64,000 nucleotides of DNA from Ignelater luminosus (GCA_011009095.1 VTPC01007235.1:24714-88713), one strand, 5' to 3'. Shown: positions 1 through 11,030, numbered from the stretch's first letter. Made by a program: numbers and translations. The notes: generated from the sequence alone by a model not told the origin.

Positions 1-615
1 TCTTCAGGATAAACTGCCCTTACACTAGGTAACAGTACATTCTCCAATACTCTCGAGAATTGAATCTTCGTGGCGCAACTCTAACAATCTCCCCTGGGCA
101 ATTTATGGACATTCAGCCCCAAAAACCGCTATTAATACGCCCGGTTGTTCTTCTTGGTAAAACATTCTCGATATCATACCGTGTTCCAGTTCTTCTCCAT
201 AATTGCACGGGGACCTCTTGAGACGACGAAAATGTCTTTTCGTCTGAATATATTACATTTGACCAATCTCTGTTAATATTTGCATGACAGAAAGCCAAAT
301 GTGTTGCAGCATGGTTAGGTGTTAACATAATCTTTTTGGCAGGTTGACGATTATGAATTCCATTTTCGTGTAAACGATGTCTAATTGTTTTTAAGCTATA
401 TGTTAATTGTAAGGTTTCCCTTAGTCTCACGGTTGAAATAAATTGTGAGTTATCAGCCATTTCTACAATAGCGTTGTCTTGATCAGCATTTGTTACATAT
501 GCTGCTCCTGGCCGAACAATACCTAATTCACCCAGTTGACTGCGTCATATACACCGCTTGACAGTTCGTTTCTAAAATCGGTATAAGAGACATTGCTAAT
601 TAATCTTCAGACTTT
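1..615 (-). pseudogene. Tc1-like transposase remnant, truncated by window edge
   Basis: A minus-strand frame at 460-113 reads as the middle of a Tc1/mariner superfamily transposase: a second helix-turn-helix region, then the first catalytic aspartate in VIYSDEKTF and a following LWRR stretch. The homology continues on both sides out of frame. Upstream (about 460-570) the reading is of the type LGIVRPGAAYV, with one stop. Downstream, below 113, a second frame carries a GWMSING-like block with a stop in it and runs off the start of the window. At least one frameshift and two stops make it a pseudogene. The second and third catalytic acids would lie outside the window. In this superfamily the protein cuts and joins DNA at terminal inverted repeats with TA targets. 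The subfamily cannot be fixed from this part. Confidence 0.85.
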
Positions 616-621
616 GTTAAT

Positions 622-1036
622 AGTTTTTAACGAGTGTCTCAAAAGTATTATCAACTCTAGCCGTGGAAATGAAAACGTGGGTTCAGATCATAACTTCAAA
701 TGCACAACGACTATCAGTGATAAAATTTAAAATTAAATAATTTCTGACATTAATTTAGAGATTATATTATTGAAAGCAAGCTATAGGAATGTATAAAGGT
801 AATCAACTTAAAATTAATTTAAGATAGAAAACTATCCACAAAATACATTGGAAATGTTATACATTAACAGTTATGCCTACACAATTTTATACCTCGTTTT
901 GACAGTTTCAATATTACAATTAATATTTTGATGCGAAAGATTTTAGTAACTGATTTAGTAAGTCATCAAGATGCGTGTATCTGTTTTCACGACTAGAGTT
1001 GATTCCAAGATATTTGAGACACTCGTTTTAAAAACT
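622..1036. mobile_element. MITE-like unit with ~55-bp inverted arms
   Basis: The arm at 622-677 is repeated in inverted orientation at 981-1036. Both contain ACGAGTGTCTCAAA, then after a few variable bases TCAACTCTAG and CGTG. The pairing is imperfect, with a few indels. The 300 bp between them are AT-rich and have no coding potential that I can see. The unit begins where the Tc1-like transposase remnant ends, so it is either a separate short non-autonomous DNA transposon or the 5' end of that element with a fold-back. I found no convincing target-site duplication. Confidence 0.5.
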
Positions 1037-1039
1037 GGA

Positions 1040-1795
1040 TGCAGTAGTCAGCTACATAAAAGGAAAATATAATCGAAAAAAAACACTATAAACTACCTAA
1101 AACATAAAAACCAACATTAAATCATATTTACTATCACGCCCTAGTTAAAGACAACACAAATTGATCTCAAGATGATCTAATGAGGAATTAGTCCCCAGAA
1201 GGGGTATAAAATTATAAAAAGTAAATTGATGTTGATTTACCACATAGTACGATTACTTTATTAATGTAACAGTAATAGATACTTACGAAGAGATCAACAG
1301 TTTGTGCAATTCGTGAAATCGATCAACCAGCTTCAGCAAGAGCTGCTATACGCCCCCGAATTTCCATTGAACATTCACTTTGACCCATTCGTCTCGGCAT
1401 TTTTTAGAATAACTAAAAAACACGCACTTTTGAACGCAAGTCACGAATGCATAAAACTGAATGAAAGTTTTGTAAAAGAAATGTTTGCATTTGGGGTTTT
1501 CCGAATTACCCATTCTTGTAAATATCCAGTATGGCCTACTGTAATAAGAATTTAAAGTCAACCATGCATCCATTGCATTGAATGGGAAGTTCGGAAACAA
1601 AAGTGACATTGTTAAATATTTAGAATTTCTTCAGATTAAGGAACAATAAAGGTGGTTGTAAATAAAATTGTCATTTTTAAGAAATCTATTCGTAAAACCG
1701 ACCAAAGTATACATATACGGAAATATACCACATCATCAATGCCAACGTTTTCGTTTAAGAACTAATTAAATTCAGATTTGCAACAGTGAAATGTT
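1040..1795. other. Unassigned AT-rich stretch
   Basis: Only short open frames occur here (83 codons at 1304-1555 and 87 codons on the other strand at 1609-1346), and they overlap each other. Neither resembles a known domain and there is no codon-level sign of constraint. I see no RNA gene or repeat structure. Confidence 0.4.
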
Positions 1796-1814
1796 TTGTT
1801 CCATAATCCATACC

Positions 1815-2020
1815 ATTTCAACTTCAAAATGAGACCAATCAACTTCAAACTGAGGTTAAACAATTTTAAATTGAAACCAAACAATTTCAAATTGATATCA
1901 AACACATTCAAATTTACGTGTATTAGTCTCAATAAGAAATTGATTAATCTCAGTTTAAAATTGATATTCCCAACTTGAAATTGATTGTTCTCAATTTGAA
2001 GCTATTTAGTCTCAATTGAT
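1815..2020. repeat. Imperfect 21-bp palindromic tandem repeat
   Basis: Four to five consecutive units of about 21 bp run from about 1823 to 1916, each centred on a near-palindrome of the type CAATTTCAAATTG. After about 20 bp, the pattern resumes at 1935-2018 with units such as AACTTGAAATTGATTG in more irregular spacing. Read on the plus strand the first block makes a seven-residue repeat (NNFKLKP type), which is the expected product of a 21-bp period. Because every unit is self-complementary, the whole array could fold as one long or several short hairpins. Confidence 0.65.
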
Positions 2021-2251
2021 GCTGAAAAGATGTAGTGCACAAAGATTCATAAGACTTGTAATAGTAATAACAGAAACGTTAAAATCAGAAATATTAAAGA
2101 TCTGACAAAATAAATAATTTCTGAATTTTTTATCTTCTTGAGAATGTATAAAGGAATAAGTATGCTATGTTGCCGCTATAAGAAAGTGCTAATTTAGAAG
2201 AATACACAAAAAAACTATATCGTAGCTATTTAAAAATTAACCTACATAATA

Positions 2252-2280
2252 CGAGGGTGGTCTGAAAAGTTTCCGACCTA
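2252..2280 (-). repeat. mariner 3' terminal inverted repeat
   Basis: The sequence reads CGAGGGTGGTCTGAAAAGTT and continues with TCCGACCT, a form typical of insect mariner ends. It is flanked by the TA expected from mariner insertion. Its partner at the 5' end is gone. Confidence 0.8.
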
Positions 2281-2952
2281 ACAAAGATACAAGACATTTT
2301 TTCTGAAACTTTTTTTTTATTTTTCAACATAGTCTCCTTGTAACTCTACACACTTCTCCTAGCGATGCTCCCATATCTGTAATCCGTCCAAATAGTACTC
2401 GGCATTTTTCTCTGCAAAATAATTGTTCACGAAGGTGATTGCCTCTTCATTTGACGAAAATCTTTGTCCTCCGAGCGCAATTTTTAGATGAGGGAACAAA
2501 AAGAAGTCGCTTGGGGCTAGATCTGGTGAGTAAGGCGGATGGTCAAGCAGTTCAAACCGTAATTCGTGGATTTTCGCCATGGCAACCGCTGAGGTGTGAG
2601 ACGGTGCGTTGTCTTGGTGAAACAGGATTTTCTTTTTCTGCAAATGTGGCCGTTTTTTCGCAAGTTCTGTTTGTACTGTATTTTTGTTTCGGGCGTATAA
2701 TGGTGTATCCAAGTTTCATCTACAGTAATTATTGGCGCCAAAACTCGGATTTATTTCGCCTAAACTGCGCCAAAAGGGCGTTGGAAATATTCATTCGAAC
2801 ACCTTTTTGGTCTAACGCGAGCAAACGCGGCACCCAACGCGCGGACAGCTTTCTCATGCCTAAATGTTGATTTAATATGTGACAAACACGTTCTTTTGAC
2901 ATGTTTATAATCTCTGCTATCTCTCTCACTTTAATTCGGCGGTCGTCTAGAA
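2252..2952 (-). pseudogene. mariner (DD34D) transposase, 5'-truncated
   Basis: Three minus-strand frames join to cover most of a mariner transposase. Frame 2929-2729 has the second helix-turn-helix (REIAEIINMSKERVCHIL) and the linker. Frame 2741-2517 has the first catalytic aspartate in VDETWIHHYTPETK. Frame 2712-2359 has HQDNAPSHTS and YSPDLAPSDFF, which give the second and third aspartates with 34 residues between them, the mariner signature. Two frameshifts separate the three frames. The 3' end is intact: a mariner-type terminal repeat (CGAGGGTGGTCTGAAAAG) starts at 2252 and is preceded by TA at 2250-2251. The 5' end is lost near 2952, just upstream of a VREIAE-type start of the second helix-turn-helix, so the first DNA-binding helices and the 5' repeat are missing. 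Confidence 0.93.
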
Positions 2953-5249
2953 AAATAAATACGGATGTCGGGTCCTTAAAAGTATAATTGCATCATTCAC
3001 TTTATTACATCTATTCTCTTAGTGTAAAACAAAAATCTGTAATAATGAACTTTTTTTTTAAATTATCGTTATCGATCAGTATCAAAATAGAATTGAAAAC
3101 ACACCTGCATGTTAATTATCATTAATTAATAGAATAGAAATATACTAAACCGTTATAATCTAACGGGAAATCTACTTTGACAGACTTTAAATTAAATAAT
3201 TATAATTCTGCTGCACCTGTGCAAGACTTGCATAATATTACCTACTACCATTAAATTCATTAATAAACCGCAGCATACCGATTTAAATGCAAAACTTTAT
3301 ATTGATTACGCCGTATAGTAATTATGCTAATAACGACGATAATATAACTTCCTAACTATTTCAGTAGTTAACTTTATCACTTTAAATATTTTCTTTTTTA
3401 GAAAATGGTTCGTTTAGAAATTTTTATTATGTACATTAAAATCTCTACATTTTACCTTTAAAAACTCGCACTTGGCTGTGCGTGTGAATTTATTAAAACC
3501 ATCACTAATTATATTAAAATCGCCCTCTAGGGTTTTTACACGTAACATTATTACCTTTACGGCTCCAGATATTACTACATTCGTAAAAATTCATTTACAC
3601 TTTCGGTAACAAAAGGATAATGAAAATTAAAGAGTAAATTATTTTTCGTGGTGTTGAAATTTATCACTTTTGTAAAAGTTTGTTTGGGATATATTTTTGG
3701 ACGAGTTGTGCTTCTGCACGGTATTATAAATTTTGAAAATAGGGTAACAAAAGGTGGTGTCAACGATTCCCGTTACGCTATCGCCCACACCGCATTGGCA
3801 TTACCATTCATGAACCAATGCATGTTTTACAAAGATAACCCTAGAAGCTATAAGCAGTTGACAAAAGACAAAATAGTATCATTTATTTCCTTTTCACTGT
3901 ATTCCGAAACAAAAGGAAGAAAATCGATATAAAAAAAATTGTAACATGAAACGTTTATTGTTACTACGTAGTCTAGCATAAAAATATCCTTTTGTTTCAT
4001 CTTTGCTTTAAGAGAAAATAAACCTCATCTTTTATATGCTCAGCGGAAAAACATTTTCGAGCAAAAAATAGAATACAGCGTGAAGGAGATGTAAAACAAT
4101 AAAGGGTTTTGTTGGAAAAACAACGATCTAATGAACTTTACTATAATTTACGAAAGCTTTAAAGAGTATCACTCATTTTTCATAGTGTATTATGAAACAA
4201 AACACCTTAAGGTGAATAATCTAAATTTTTCCTTTTTTTACAATATCTTTTGTAACTGGAATATTATGTAACACTATAAAAATGCTTCCTTGTAAAAACT
4301 GAAAAAGGAACAGGAAGTACGTTGTTTTCGAGAAAAGCGTAATGTATCTAAGGGGATGGATGTATCAGTATAGCTTGCATGAGGCAAAATAATATGGCAA
4401 AAGAGATTTATGTGTCTATTGGCATTGTTCCTGTTGGTACTAGTGCGAATTGAAACATGTGCACTACTTTTTAAGAATTCTTCATACTTATATGTCGGTA
4501 CATTCCGTGTATATTTCAACTCAATAAATGCGCCGTACGAAAATGCCACCGCACGTAATCGCATTTGACGCGAAGAGACAGCTTCAGAATATTTGATATT
4601 ATGCACGAATTTCAGAACAATCTTTATTGAAATCAGCATAAATTGAATTTCCTTGTTCCAAGCTGGATCAATATTTGAACTACTTTCTTTATTAATTCTT
4701 TCGGGAAAAAAAGATGAGCAACGATACTTTGCGAAGAAGACAAAGCTGCGGGAAATATAACGTTAGAGGCAAATACTTTAAATTTTCTTCCCCAAATTTA
4801 ATTTTACTTAGTACTGTTTCGGTCCGCAATTAATTAATAAGTTTTCTGGACCAATTTTTTATATAGTATTGAAACATTCTTTAACAGAACTTTTTATTTG
4901 GAGTACAAAAGTTTCCGCTGTAGAACTTCAGCACCCAACAATTGAGACGACAAGAGAAATTAAGGCTATTAAAATGTTTTTACTCCATAAAATTCTTTAT
5001 TAGTTTGGTCTCTATACTTAATTTCTTTATCTTATATTTTTCTGTTTATGCTCAAGCAAAATATGTAGATATTACATTGAATTTAGAATTTTCTGATGGA
5101 TTTTAGGATAAAAAAGATAAACTCATCTAGCAGATGTACGCTTTGCATACAGACTATTTAGTAAACGTTTGTTGCAAGAAGAGAAAATATCCAAGAGAGC
5201 AATTTATTAATAAAGAGGATGCTTTTTTAATTAAATCGCTGATTGCAGA
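2953..5249. other. AT-rich stretch, nothing recognised
   Basis: No domain, RNA gene or terminal repeat was recognised. The longest open frames are 94 codons at 3648-3932 (+) and 121 codons at 4639-4274 (-). Both have unremarkable composition, no motif and no supporting context. The 121-codon frame could be an exon or chance; I have no evidence for either. Confidence 0.4.
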
Positions 5250-6840
5250 AATAACCTACTTACACTTAAGACCAGCTTATGGTCTGCCCAACTGACTCAA
5301 ATCAGGGCCTTGGACCGTGGGCGAATGAGAGGGGTAGGTCAAATAACCAGACAACACATTAAATTTAAGAAATTCTATTGATGTCAATTAAAAGAATTTT
5401 ACACATATAAAGATTATATATTGCATCACAAAGAAATTATCAAAACTTATTACAAATTATTTAGTACATAATCATCAATTAGTAGCTTGAGATAAACACT
5501 ACCTAATAGAAAATCAAAGCCTAAATTAAAAACAAAAATTAGCAAATGAAAAGGCGCCAAGTATTAAGTAATTTAATACTATCTAAAGATTATTAGAAGG
5601 ATAATTTAGTTTCTTCAAAAAAATGTAGCATAATAAAATTTAGAATTCTATTTAGTCTTATTAGAAATTATAAGCATTTTGTAATTTGAAATTCTCAAAC
5701 CATTAAATAAATTATTTGAAATAAAGAACAGGCGACAGAGAATACAATGTCAGAACAGATGCAAAAAAATAAGGAACTTAATTGAAAATAGAAGATTCAG
5801 CTGATGTAGCTATGTCAGACCGAAAAAAAATTGTTTCTTCTTAACCTGAAAGAAAATTCAAAACACAAAACTGTTCTTATACTTTGTGACACATCACTTA
5901 TGAAATCATTAAAATTAAAACCAACATTGAGATCTTAGATAATTCAAAAAGCAATTTTATTTAAAGTAACTAAGAATCTTTTCATGAAATGGTTTTGTGA
6001 AGTTTTTCCAAAAAAAATTAACTCCAAGCTTTCTCAGAGCGCCAAAAAAATCTTAATGCAAAAAGTTAAATTAAATAAATAAAGTGAAACATTTCAATAA
6101 AGCAAGTAAAAAAATTGGTTACAAGAAAATCCAACAAACTACAAGTAACTAATTCATAAAGGTTAAACGTTCCTGTAGGAAAGAAGCTGACAATAAAAGT
6201 CTTGCATCACACGATGAGACGAGCAGCCGTCAGTCAGAGGATGACGTCCAAAATTCACTCGGTGACGCGAAGTCCCGAGGTGCCACGAGTGTTCTTGAAG
6301 CTTAGGAAGTGGTGGAACAGCTCCCCACTACTGCATCTGGAGAAACCCCGAGAGTGCTGACGTCTTCTGCGAACTGGTTCTCCCAAAGAAGCTACTGGCT
6401 TTCCCAAAGAAACTATGAAGGACACGCACGCAGGTGAGAACAGAGTAAAAAAGACGGGACAGACCAACATACCTTCAATGTATTTGAAGCTTCCTACCGA
6501 AGTGTAATAAAGAAGATAACCCCCGATTTCAAGGGTGGCTTCCTCAAGGTAGCACACATTCGCGGAAGCAATATACACTTTTCCATAAAATGGAAAAAAC
6601 AAAAATTAAAACGGTTAGAAACCGTGAAACAGACCATGATCAGCACACCCGTCTGTCACAAAGCGAGTTCTTAAACTGCCCCTCCCCCGTCACAATTCGG
6701 AAAATAGATCGGCCGGCAAAATGCACAATCTCCAATAGCCCTTCAAAATTCCAGTCTGAGGACACCAAAGGAATATTTGGCAACTGCAGATTGATCCAAA
6801 AATTACAAAAAAAAATTTAACCTTCGGAAAACTAATCACG
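5250..6840 (+). other. Degenerate coding-like region, family not recognised
   Basis: Around 5265-5345 a GC-richer segment (GGACCGTGGGCGAATGAGAG) resembles the 5' leader style seen before the LINE at 19.1 kb. From about 6184 a plus frame stays readable with one stop to about 6435, rich in Ser, Glu and Asp and then NWFSQRSYWLSQR. A second frame from about 6437 to 6655 contains DFKGGFLKVAHIRGSNIHF. This looks like old protein-coding sequence, perhaps a retroelement first ORF, but I cannot match it to a family. The section 5350-6180 is AT-rich and shows no continuous frame. Confidence 0.25.
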
Positions 6841-7225
6841 AAGATATTGCCCGAAACACGCATTCCTTTAAGATAAAACTAAATATCACTGAAAACAATA
6901 GAATCACTAATAAGGCAAGCAAAAAATTAGTTTAAAACCTAATAAGTGAATAAGAAATTTAGACAAAAGGCTTATGTATAAAATTTCAGAAAAATTCGGA
7001 TGCAATAAGCTTCAAATGGACCAAAAATTGAAGCTACCTATTTTGAAACCAATGACCATTCATTAGCCAATGGAGTTATAGTAGCTAAGCTCTGTTAATT
7101 AGCTGAGAACAAATAAATGTAAAATAGAACAATTAAATGAGTGAAATCTTATAAAGCAATCAGAAATTAATTCTACAAAAGCAAAAGAAGTTTGCTTAAA
7201 CTACATCTGGCTCTAGAGATAACTA
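6841..7225. other. AT-rich stretch, nothing recognised
   Basis: Short and AT-rich, without a readable frame or repeat. It ends at the TA target duplication of the DD41D element. Confidence 0.4.
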
Positions 7226-7227
7226 TA

Positions 7228-7271
7228 CAGTGTGCTGATAAAGTATGGAACAAACTCAATAACTCGAAAAA
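7228..7271. repeat. Left terminal inverted repeat of DD41D element
   Basis: It begins CAGTGTGCTGATAAAGTATG and continues through CAATAACTCGAAAA. It pairs with 8707-8750. Confidence 0.92.
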
Positions 7272-7704
7272 TATTACTATTCCGAAAAAAAACAAAAAAG
7301 GGGTGTAACGATTTAAATTGTTTGGTATCTTTTAATATTATGCACAAATCAATGACGTCATTATTATTTGACCAATGACGTCATTGATATTTTTTTAAAT
7401 GGCAACCCCAAATTATTTTTACAATTATTATTCACCATTGAATTTTGTGTACAATGATCTTCAAATTTTTCAAATTTGCTAACGCTTTTCGGAGATATTA
7501 TTTTTTTTTTGTTTAAAAAATCTAAAATATTCTAAATGGTATTCCAGCAATATAAATCTAGTACACTTCATTTAAATTAAATTAAAAAATGAAGTACAGA
7601 TCAACTTGATTTTATCTTATGTCATCTAATCAGATTTCTGTTAGTTATTATTTGAAATTCGATATTATTATTTGCTGTAAATACCAAAATTTTGAACAAA
7701 GACA
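7272..7704. other. 5' untranslated part of DD41D element
   Basis: These 430 bp lie between the left repeat and the transposase start. They are AT-rich. An imperfect TGACGTCA-like pair occurs near 7353 and 7376 (both read AATGACGTCATTGAT or close to it), a local duplication within the leader. No frame is readable. Confidence 0.4.
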
Positions 7705-8584
7705 ATGCGTTTATCAGAGAAGGAGAAAATAAAAATACTGATAATGATTGGCTGCGATGGACAAACGCGAACTCAACAACAAGTATGTGAATTGTTCAAT
7801 AATAACTATCGCGAGAGACAACCAATAACTCGTTCGACGGTTAGTACAGTAGAGAAGAAATTTCGCGAATACGGACATGTACGAGATCTTCCTAAAAGTG
7901 GTCCGCCTAAAACTTTAGATGAAACAAAACTTAATGTTCTTCTAGCTGTACAAGACAATCCACATGAAACCACCAGACAACTGGGATTAGAAAACAATAT
8001 TTACCATACAACCGTCTTAAAAATCTTGAAGTCTGAAAAACGGCATCCTTACAAAGTTTTACGAGTTGGCCAAAGACGACTTTGACAAAAAAATCGAGTT
8101 CTGCGAACGCCTACAACAATTCTGTCTCAAAGATGTTATGTTAGGTAAAAACATAATTTTTTAGATGAAGCAACGTTTTGCTTAAACGGACATGTAAATC
8201 GCCAGAACTGCAGATATTGGGCAACTGAGAACCCTTGCTGGATGCAAGAGTCGCATACTTAGCATCCACAAAAACTTAACGTTTGTCGGCAACAGAACTA
8301 TTGGTTCTATCTTCTTTGAAAATAACCTGACCAGACCCCGTTATTTGCAGTTTCTTCAAAACGATTTGATATTCACTGTAGCTGTTCTTCTTCCTCAAGA
8401 AGGAAACCTTAAAATGCCAAACAATAACTTATGGTTTCAGCAAGATGAAGCACCACCACATTATGCTCTTAATGTTCAGCAGTACATAAATAAGGTGTTC
8501 CTAAATTGCTGGATTGGAAGGAGGGGACCAATTGAGTGGCCGGCCAGGTCTCCAGACTTGATACCCCTGGACTATTTTTTATAG
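7705..8584 (+). pseudogene. DD41D transposase, frameshifted
   Basis: The N-terminal frame 7705-8085 (126 codons) starts at an ATG and holds a helix-turn-helix region with the pattern QQVCELFNNNY, RSTVSTVEKKFREYG and VRDLPKSGPP. It matches the N-terminal helix-turn-helix domain that databases call DUF4817 in arthropod transposases. A frameshift near 8065 moves the reading to FDKKIEFCERLQQFC. The first catalytic aspartate is in [15 protein letters not shown] after a stop near 8163. A last frame, 8345-8584, contains WFQQDEAPPHY and EWPARSPDLIPLDYFL, giving the other two aspartates 41 residues apart. The frame ends with a stop right after DYFL, where relatives continue with a short C-terminus. 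All three acids survive, but stops and frameshifts make it non-functional. Confidence 0.9.
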
Positions 8585-8706
8585 AGTTAGCTTAAAAGTA
8601 AAGTGTATAAAGATAAGCCAAACAATCTAGAAGTATTAAAGGAGCGCATACGGCACGAAATAGGACAAATTTTACCACACGTTATAAATCATGTTCAACA
8701 AGAATT

Positions 8707-8750
8707 TTTTTCGAGTTATTGAATTTGTTTCATACTTTATCAGCACACTG
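8707..8750. repeat. Right terminal inverted repeat of DD41D element
   Basis: It ends with CATACTTTATCAGCACACTG, the reverse complement of the left end. TA follows at 8751-8752. Confidence 0.92.
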
Positions 8751-8752
8751 TA

Positions 8753-9637
8753 GATTACAAAAAGATCAATCATGGCCATCCTACAGTAATTACAACTAAA
8801 TAATTCTAAAGATTTTCAATTCAAAGAAAATTCCCATATGCAACATAAATTTAATACGAGCAAAACTATTGGAAATTTTATTTCAATGATATATAGGATG
8901 GTCTAAAAGACTATATTTTCGTAAAAATTCTTATAGGAACTGTGAAATAGATTAAAGCTGATAAACGATAACCGAAGTTAGGGAGAATAAAAACCCATGT
9001 TAGGTTCATAAAAAATGAACGTAACAGTAGTAATTACTTCACTTTTACCTGGAAGAAAGGGTGTATTATACAAGATATTTTTGGAAAACACATTCAAATT
9101 GAAAATAGTTAGTTATGAAAAGCAAAAACAAAAATTTTTCTGTGGACATGGATTGTTTCTGCATCCAACCAACCTCAAAAATTAAATTCTGAAAAATTTC
9201 ATTCATCAATAAACTAAAATATTCTTACAAAATGAAAAGAAACATTTTATAGGCTCCAACAATTCGCTGTAACTCTAGGAATCATCAGTTCTGGCATCCG
9301 TCAGGTATTTTGTTCCTGTAGATTTAGAGGTCTTCATAATCCGAAATGTATTTTAATGATTTTTGTATCATACCAATTTGATGGGCACTTCTCCATTAGG
9401 ACAAGTTGTAGTTAATGGAAAATATATGTAGATGGCTCCTGGTAACAAAAATGAAAAATAAATGTGCGGGTTTGCACTACTTTTTTCCAAGATTTTTATC
9501 AAACAGAAGTAGTGGAACTGGAAAACTTTCCTGTGCTGTTTCTTGAAACAGATTTAGAAGAAGTTTCTAATGAAATATAAGTTTTCTAATAGAGAGATAT
9601 CCACCACCTTTTTAAATCTTTTACATAGGGTCCATTT
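8753..9637. other. Unassigned stretch before Gypsy element
   Basis: It may include the 5' LTR and gag start of the Gypsy element that follows, but I could not find a copy of the sequence that follows its pol gene, nor a readable gag frame. Confidence 0.3.
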
Positions 9638-9916
9638 ATGTCGTGTGCCATGAACTTTCTTAAGATTTTATATTTGTGTACGGTATATATGCTAACTTTC
9701 TTTTTATGGTGTCAAAATCTCGGTCGCAAAGGAGCTAAATGTTTTGTGTGCATTAATTATGGACACATTTCAATAAATTGTCCTAAGAAAGAATGTAAAA
9801 ACAAGAAAACACGGAATACTGAAGAAGTTAATATAATCAAGGTTGTTCCTAAGAATAGAGTTAGGCTGAAAATTACTAATCTAGGTATTGTTGCACTGTT
9901 AACCACGGACAATTAG
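9638..9916 (+). pseudogene. Gypsy Gag C-terminus with zinc knuckle
   Basis: This 92-codon frame contains CFVCINYGHISINC, a C-x2-C-x4-H-x4-C knuckle, followed by a lysine-rich tail. Such knuckles bind the element RNA during particle assembly. The start of Gag is not visible, and the residues before the knuckle look like noise. The frame runs on to ALLTTDN, where the protease active site (usually DTGS) should be; that motif is corrupted here. Confidence 0.8.
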
Positions 9917-10193
9917 GGAAGACGTATTTAATGAATTTCTACAAGATGTACCTTTAGAAGTAGATTCCACTGTTACTCTGAGAGGATTAGGAAACAGCAA
10001 AGTGGACACAATTGGGTCTTTTGAGGAAAACGTTGAAGTTGGAGGTGAAGATTTTACGCTTACATTTAGTGTAATACCAAAAAGTGCTTCAAGCTTCAAA
10101 GCCATAATTGGCAGTAACATATTAACTCAAGCTGAGATTTCCATAAGAGATGATGGTATAAGAGACGTGCAGAAGGTTTTCTCATGCAGATAA
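9917..10193 (+). pseudogene. Gypsy aspartic protease region, broken
   Basis: Just after the stop at 9914, a shifted frame reads REDVFNEFLQDVPLE and then TLRGLGNSKVDTIGSF. A following open stretch (10002-10193) includes FTLTFSVIPKSASS and FKAIIGSNILTQAE; the last part corresponds to the ILG-type motif at the end of retropepsins. The catalytic Asp triad is not intact. Confidence 0.75.
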
Positions 10194-10394
10194 GCATAGA
10201 TGAAGAACAAAAACGAACTCCGGAACTTGAGCTAGGCCATATTAAGGATCCTGCACATGAAGGAGTTATCCAAGATCTAGTTGAAAACTGTAAACCTGAG
10301 GGGAATAAAACGACTAATATAGAAATGAGGATTGTTTCAAGAACGATGAACCTATCTATCAACATCCACGTAGGTTGTCACCCACAGAAAAGGT

Positions 10395-11030
10395 CGAAGT
10401 CGAGAAACAGGTTGAGGAATGGCTAGAGAAAGGAATAGTTAGACCTGGTTGTTCAGATTATGCTAGCCCCATTGTACTAATGAAGAAAAAAATGGAAGCG
10501 TCAGAATATGTTGCGATTACAGAAAATTAAGCAGTCATGTCTGGAAGGATCCTTTTCCTTTGCCTTTAATTGGAGCTGTTACAGACAGATTACAAGGCTT
10601 GAAAATTTATAGCACCATAGATCTAAAAAGTGGTTTTTTCCACGTCGCAGTCGAAGAAGATAGCATTAGATATACTTCTTTCGTTACGCACCACGGTCAG
10701 TTTAAATTTATTATATGTCCGTTTGGACTTTGCAATAGTCCAGCACTTTTTTAAAAATTTATTAATCACATATTCAGGCCTCTTTCACTAAAAAATGTCG
10801 CCGTACCTTATTTAGATGACATTATTATTCCGAGTAACAGCAAAGAAGGCATAGAATTATTAAATATGGTTTTAAATTTAGCTAAAGAGTATGGGTTATA
10901 GATAAAAGTAGAAAAGTGTCAGTTTTAAAAAGTCGAGTTTTTAAAACTAATTATTGAAGATGGTAAAGTTCAACCTTCATCTACGAAGACGGTAGTAGTA
11001 CGAAATTTTCCAGAGCCTACGACATACAAG
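10395..11030 (+). pseudogene. Gypsy reverse transcriptase
   Basis: The reading crosses several frames. It begins near 10395 with EKQVEEWLEKGIVRPGCSDY and continues with SPIVLMKKK. The open piece 10560-10754 contains STIDLKSGFFHVAVEE, with motif A aspartate, and FIICPFGLCNSPALF. After an in-frame stop, YLDD (motif C) occurs at 10809-10820. Then come the thumb and connection with two further stops. Motif A and motif C acids are both present, so this was once an active polymerase, now inactivated by stops. Confidence 0.92.

Larger units (their letters stand above)
7228..8750 (+). mobile_element. Complete-length DD41D Tc1/mariner-superfamily element
   Basis: Both ends are preserved. The first ~44 bp from 7228 (CAGTGTGCTGATAAAGTATG and onward) match the reverse complement of the last ~44 bp ending at 8750, with two mismatches. 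A TA dinucleotide lies directly outside each end (7226-7227 and 8751-8752), as expected for this superfamily. The length is 1523 bp and one transposase gene fills the centre. The spacing of the last two catalytic aspartates is 41 residues, which is the spacing reported for the rosa and visitor-type branches. This copy is dead because the gene is frameshifted, but its ends could still be cut if a source enzyme exists. Confidence 0.92.

Noticed and set aside
2439..2870. 143-codon plus-strand frame.
   Set aside because: It lies antisense to the mariner transposase, which has clear conserved motifs on the other strand.
4274..4639. 121-codon minus-strand frame considered as a host exon.
   Set aside because: No splice context, motif or homology that I can see; length is possible by chance. 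Left within an unassigned stretch.
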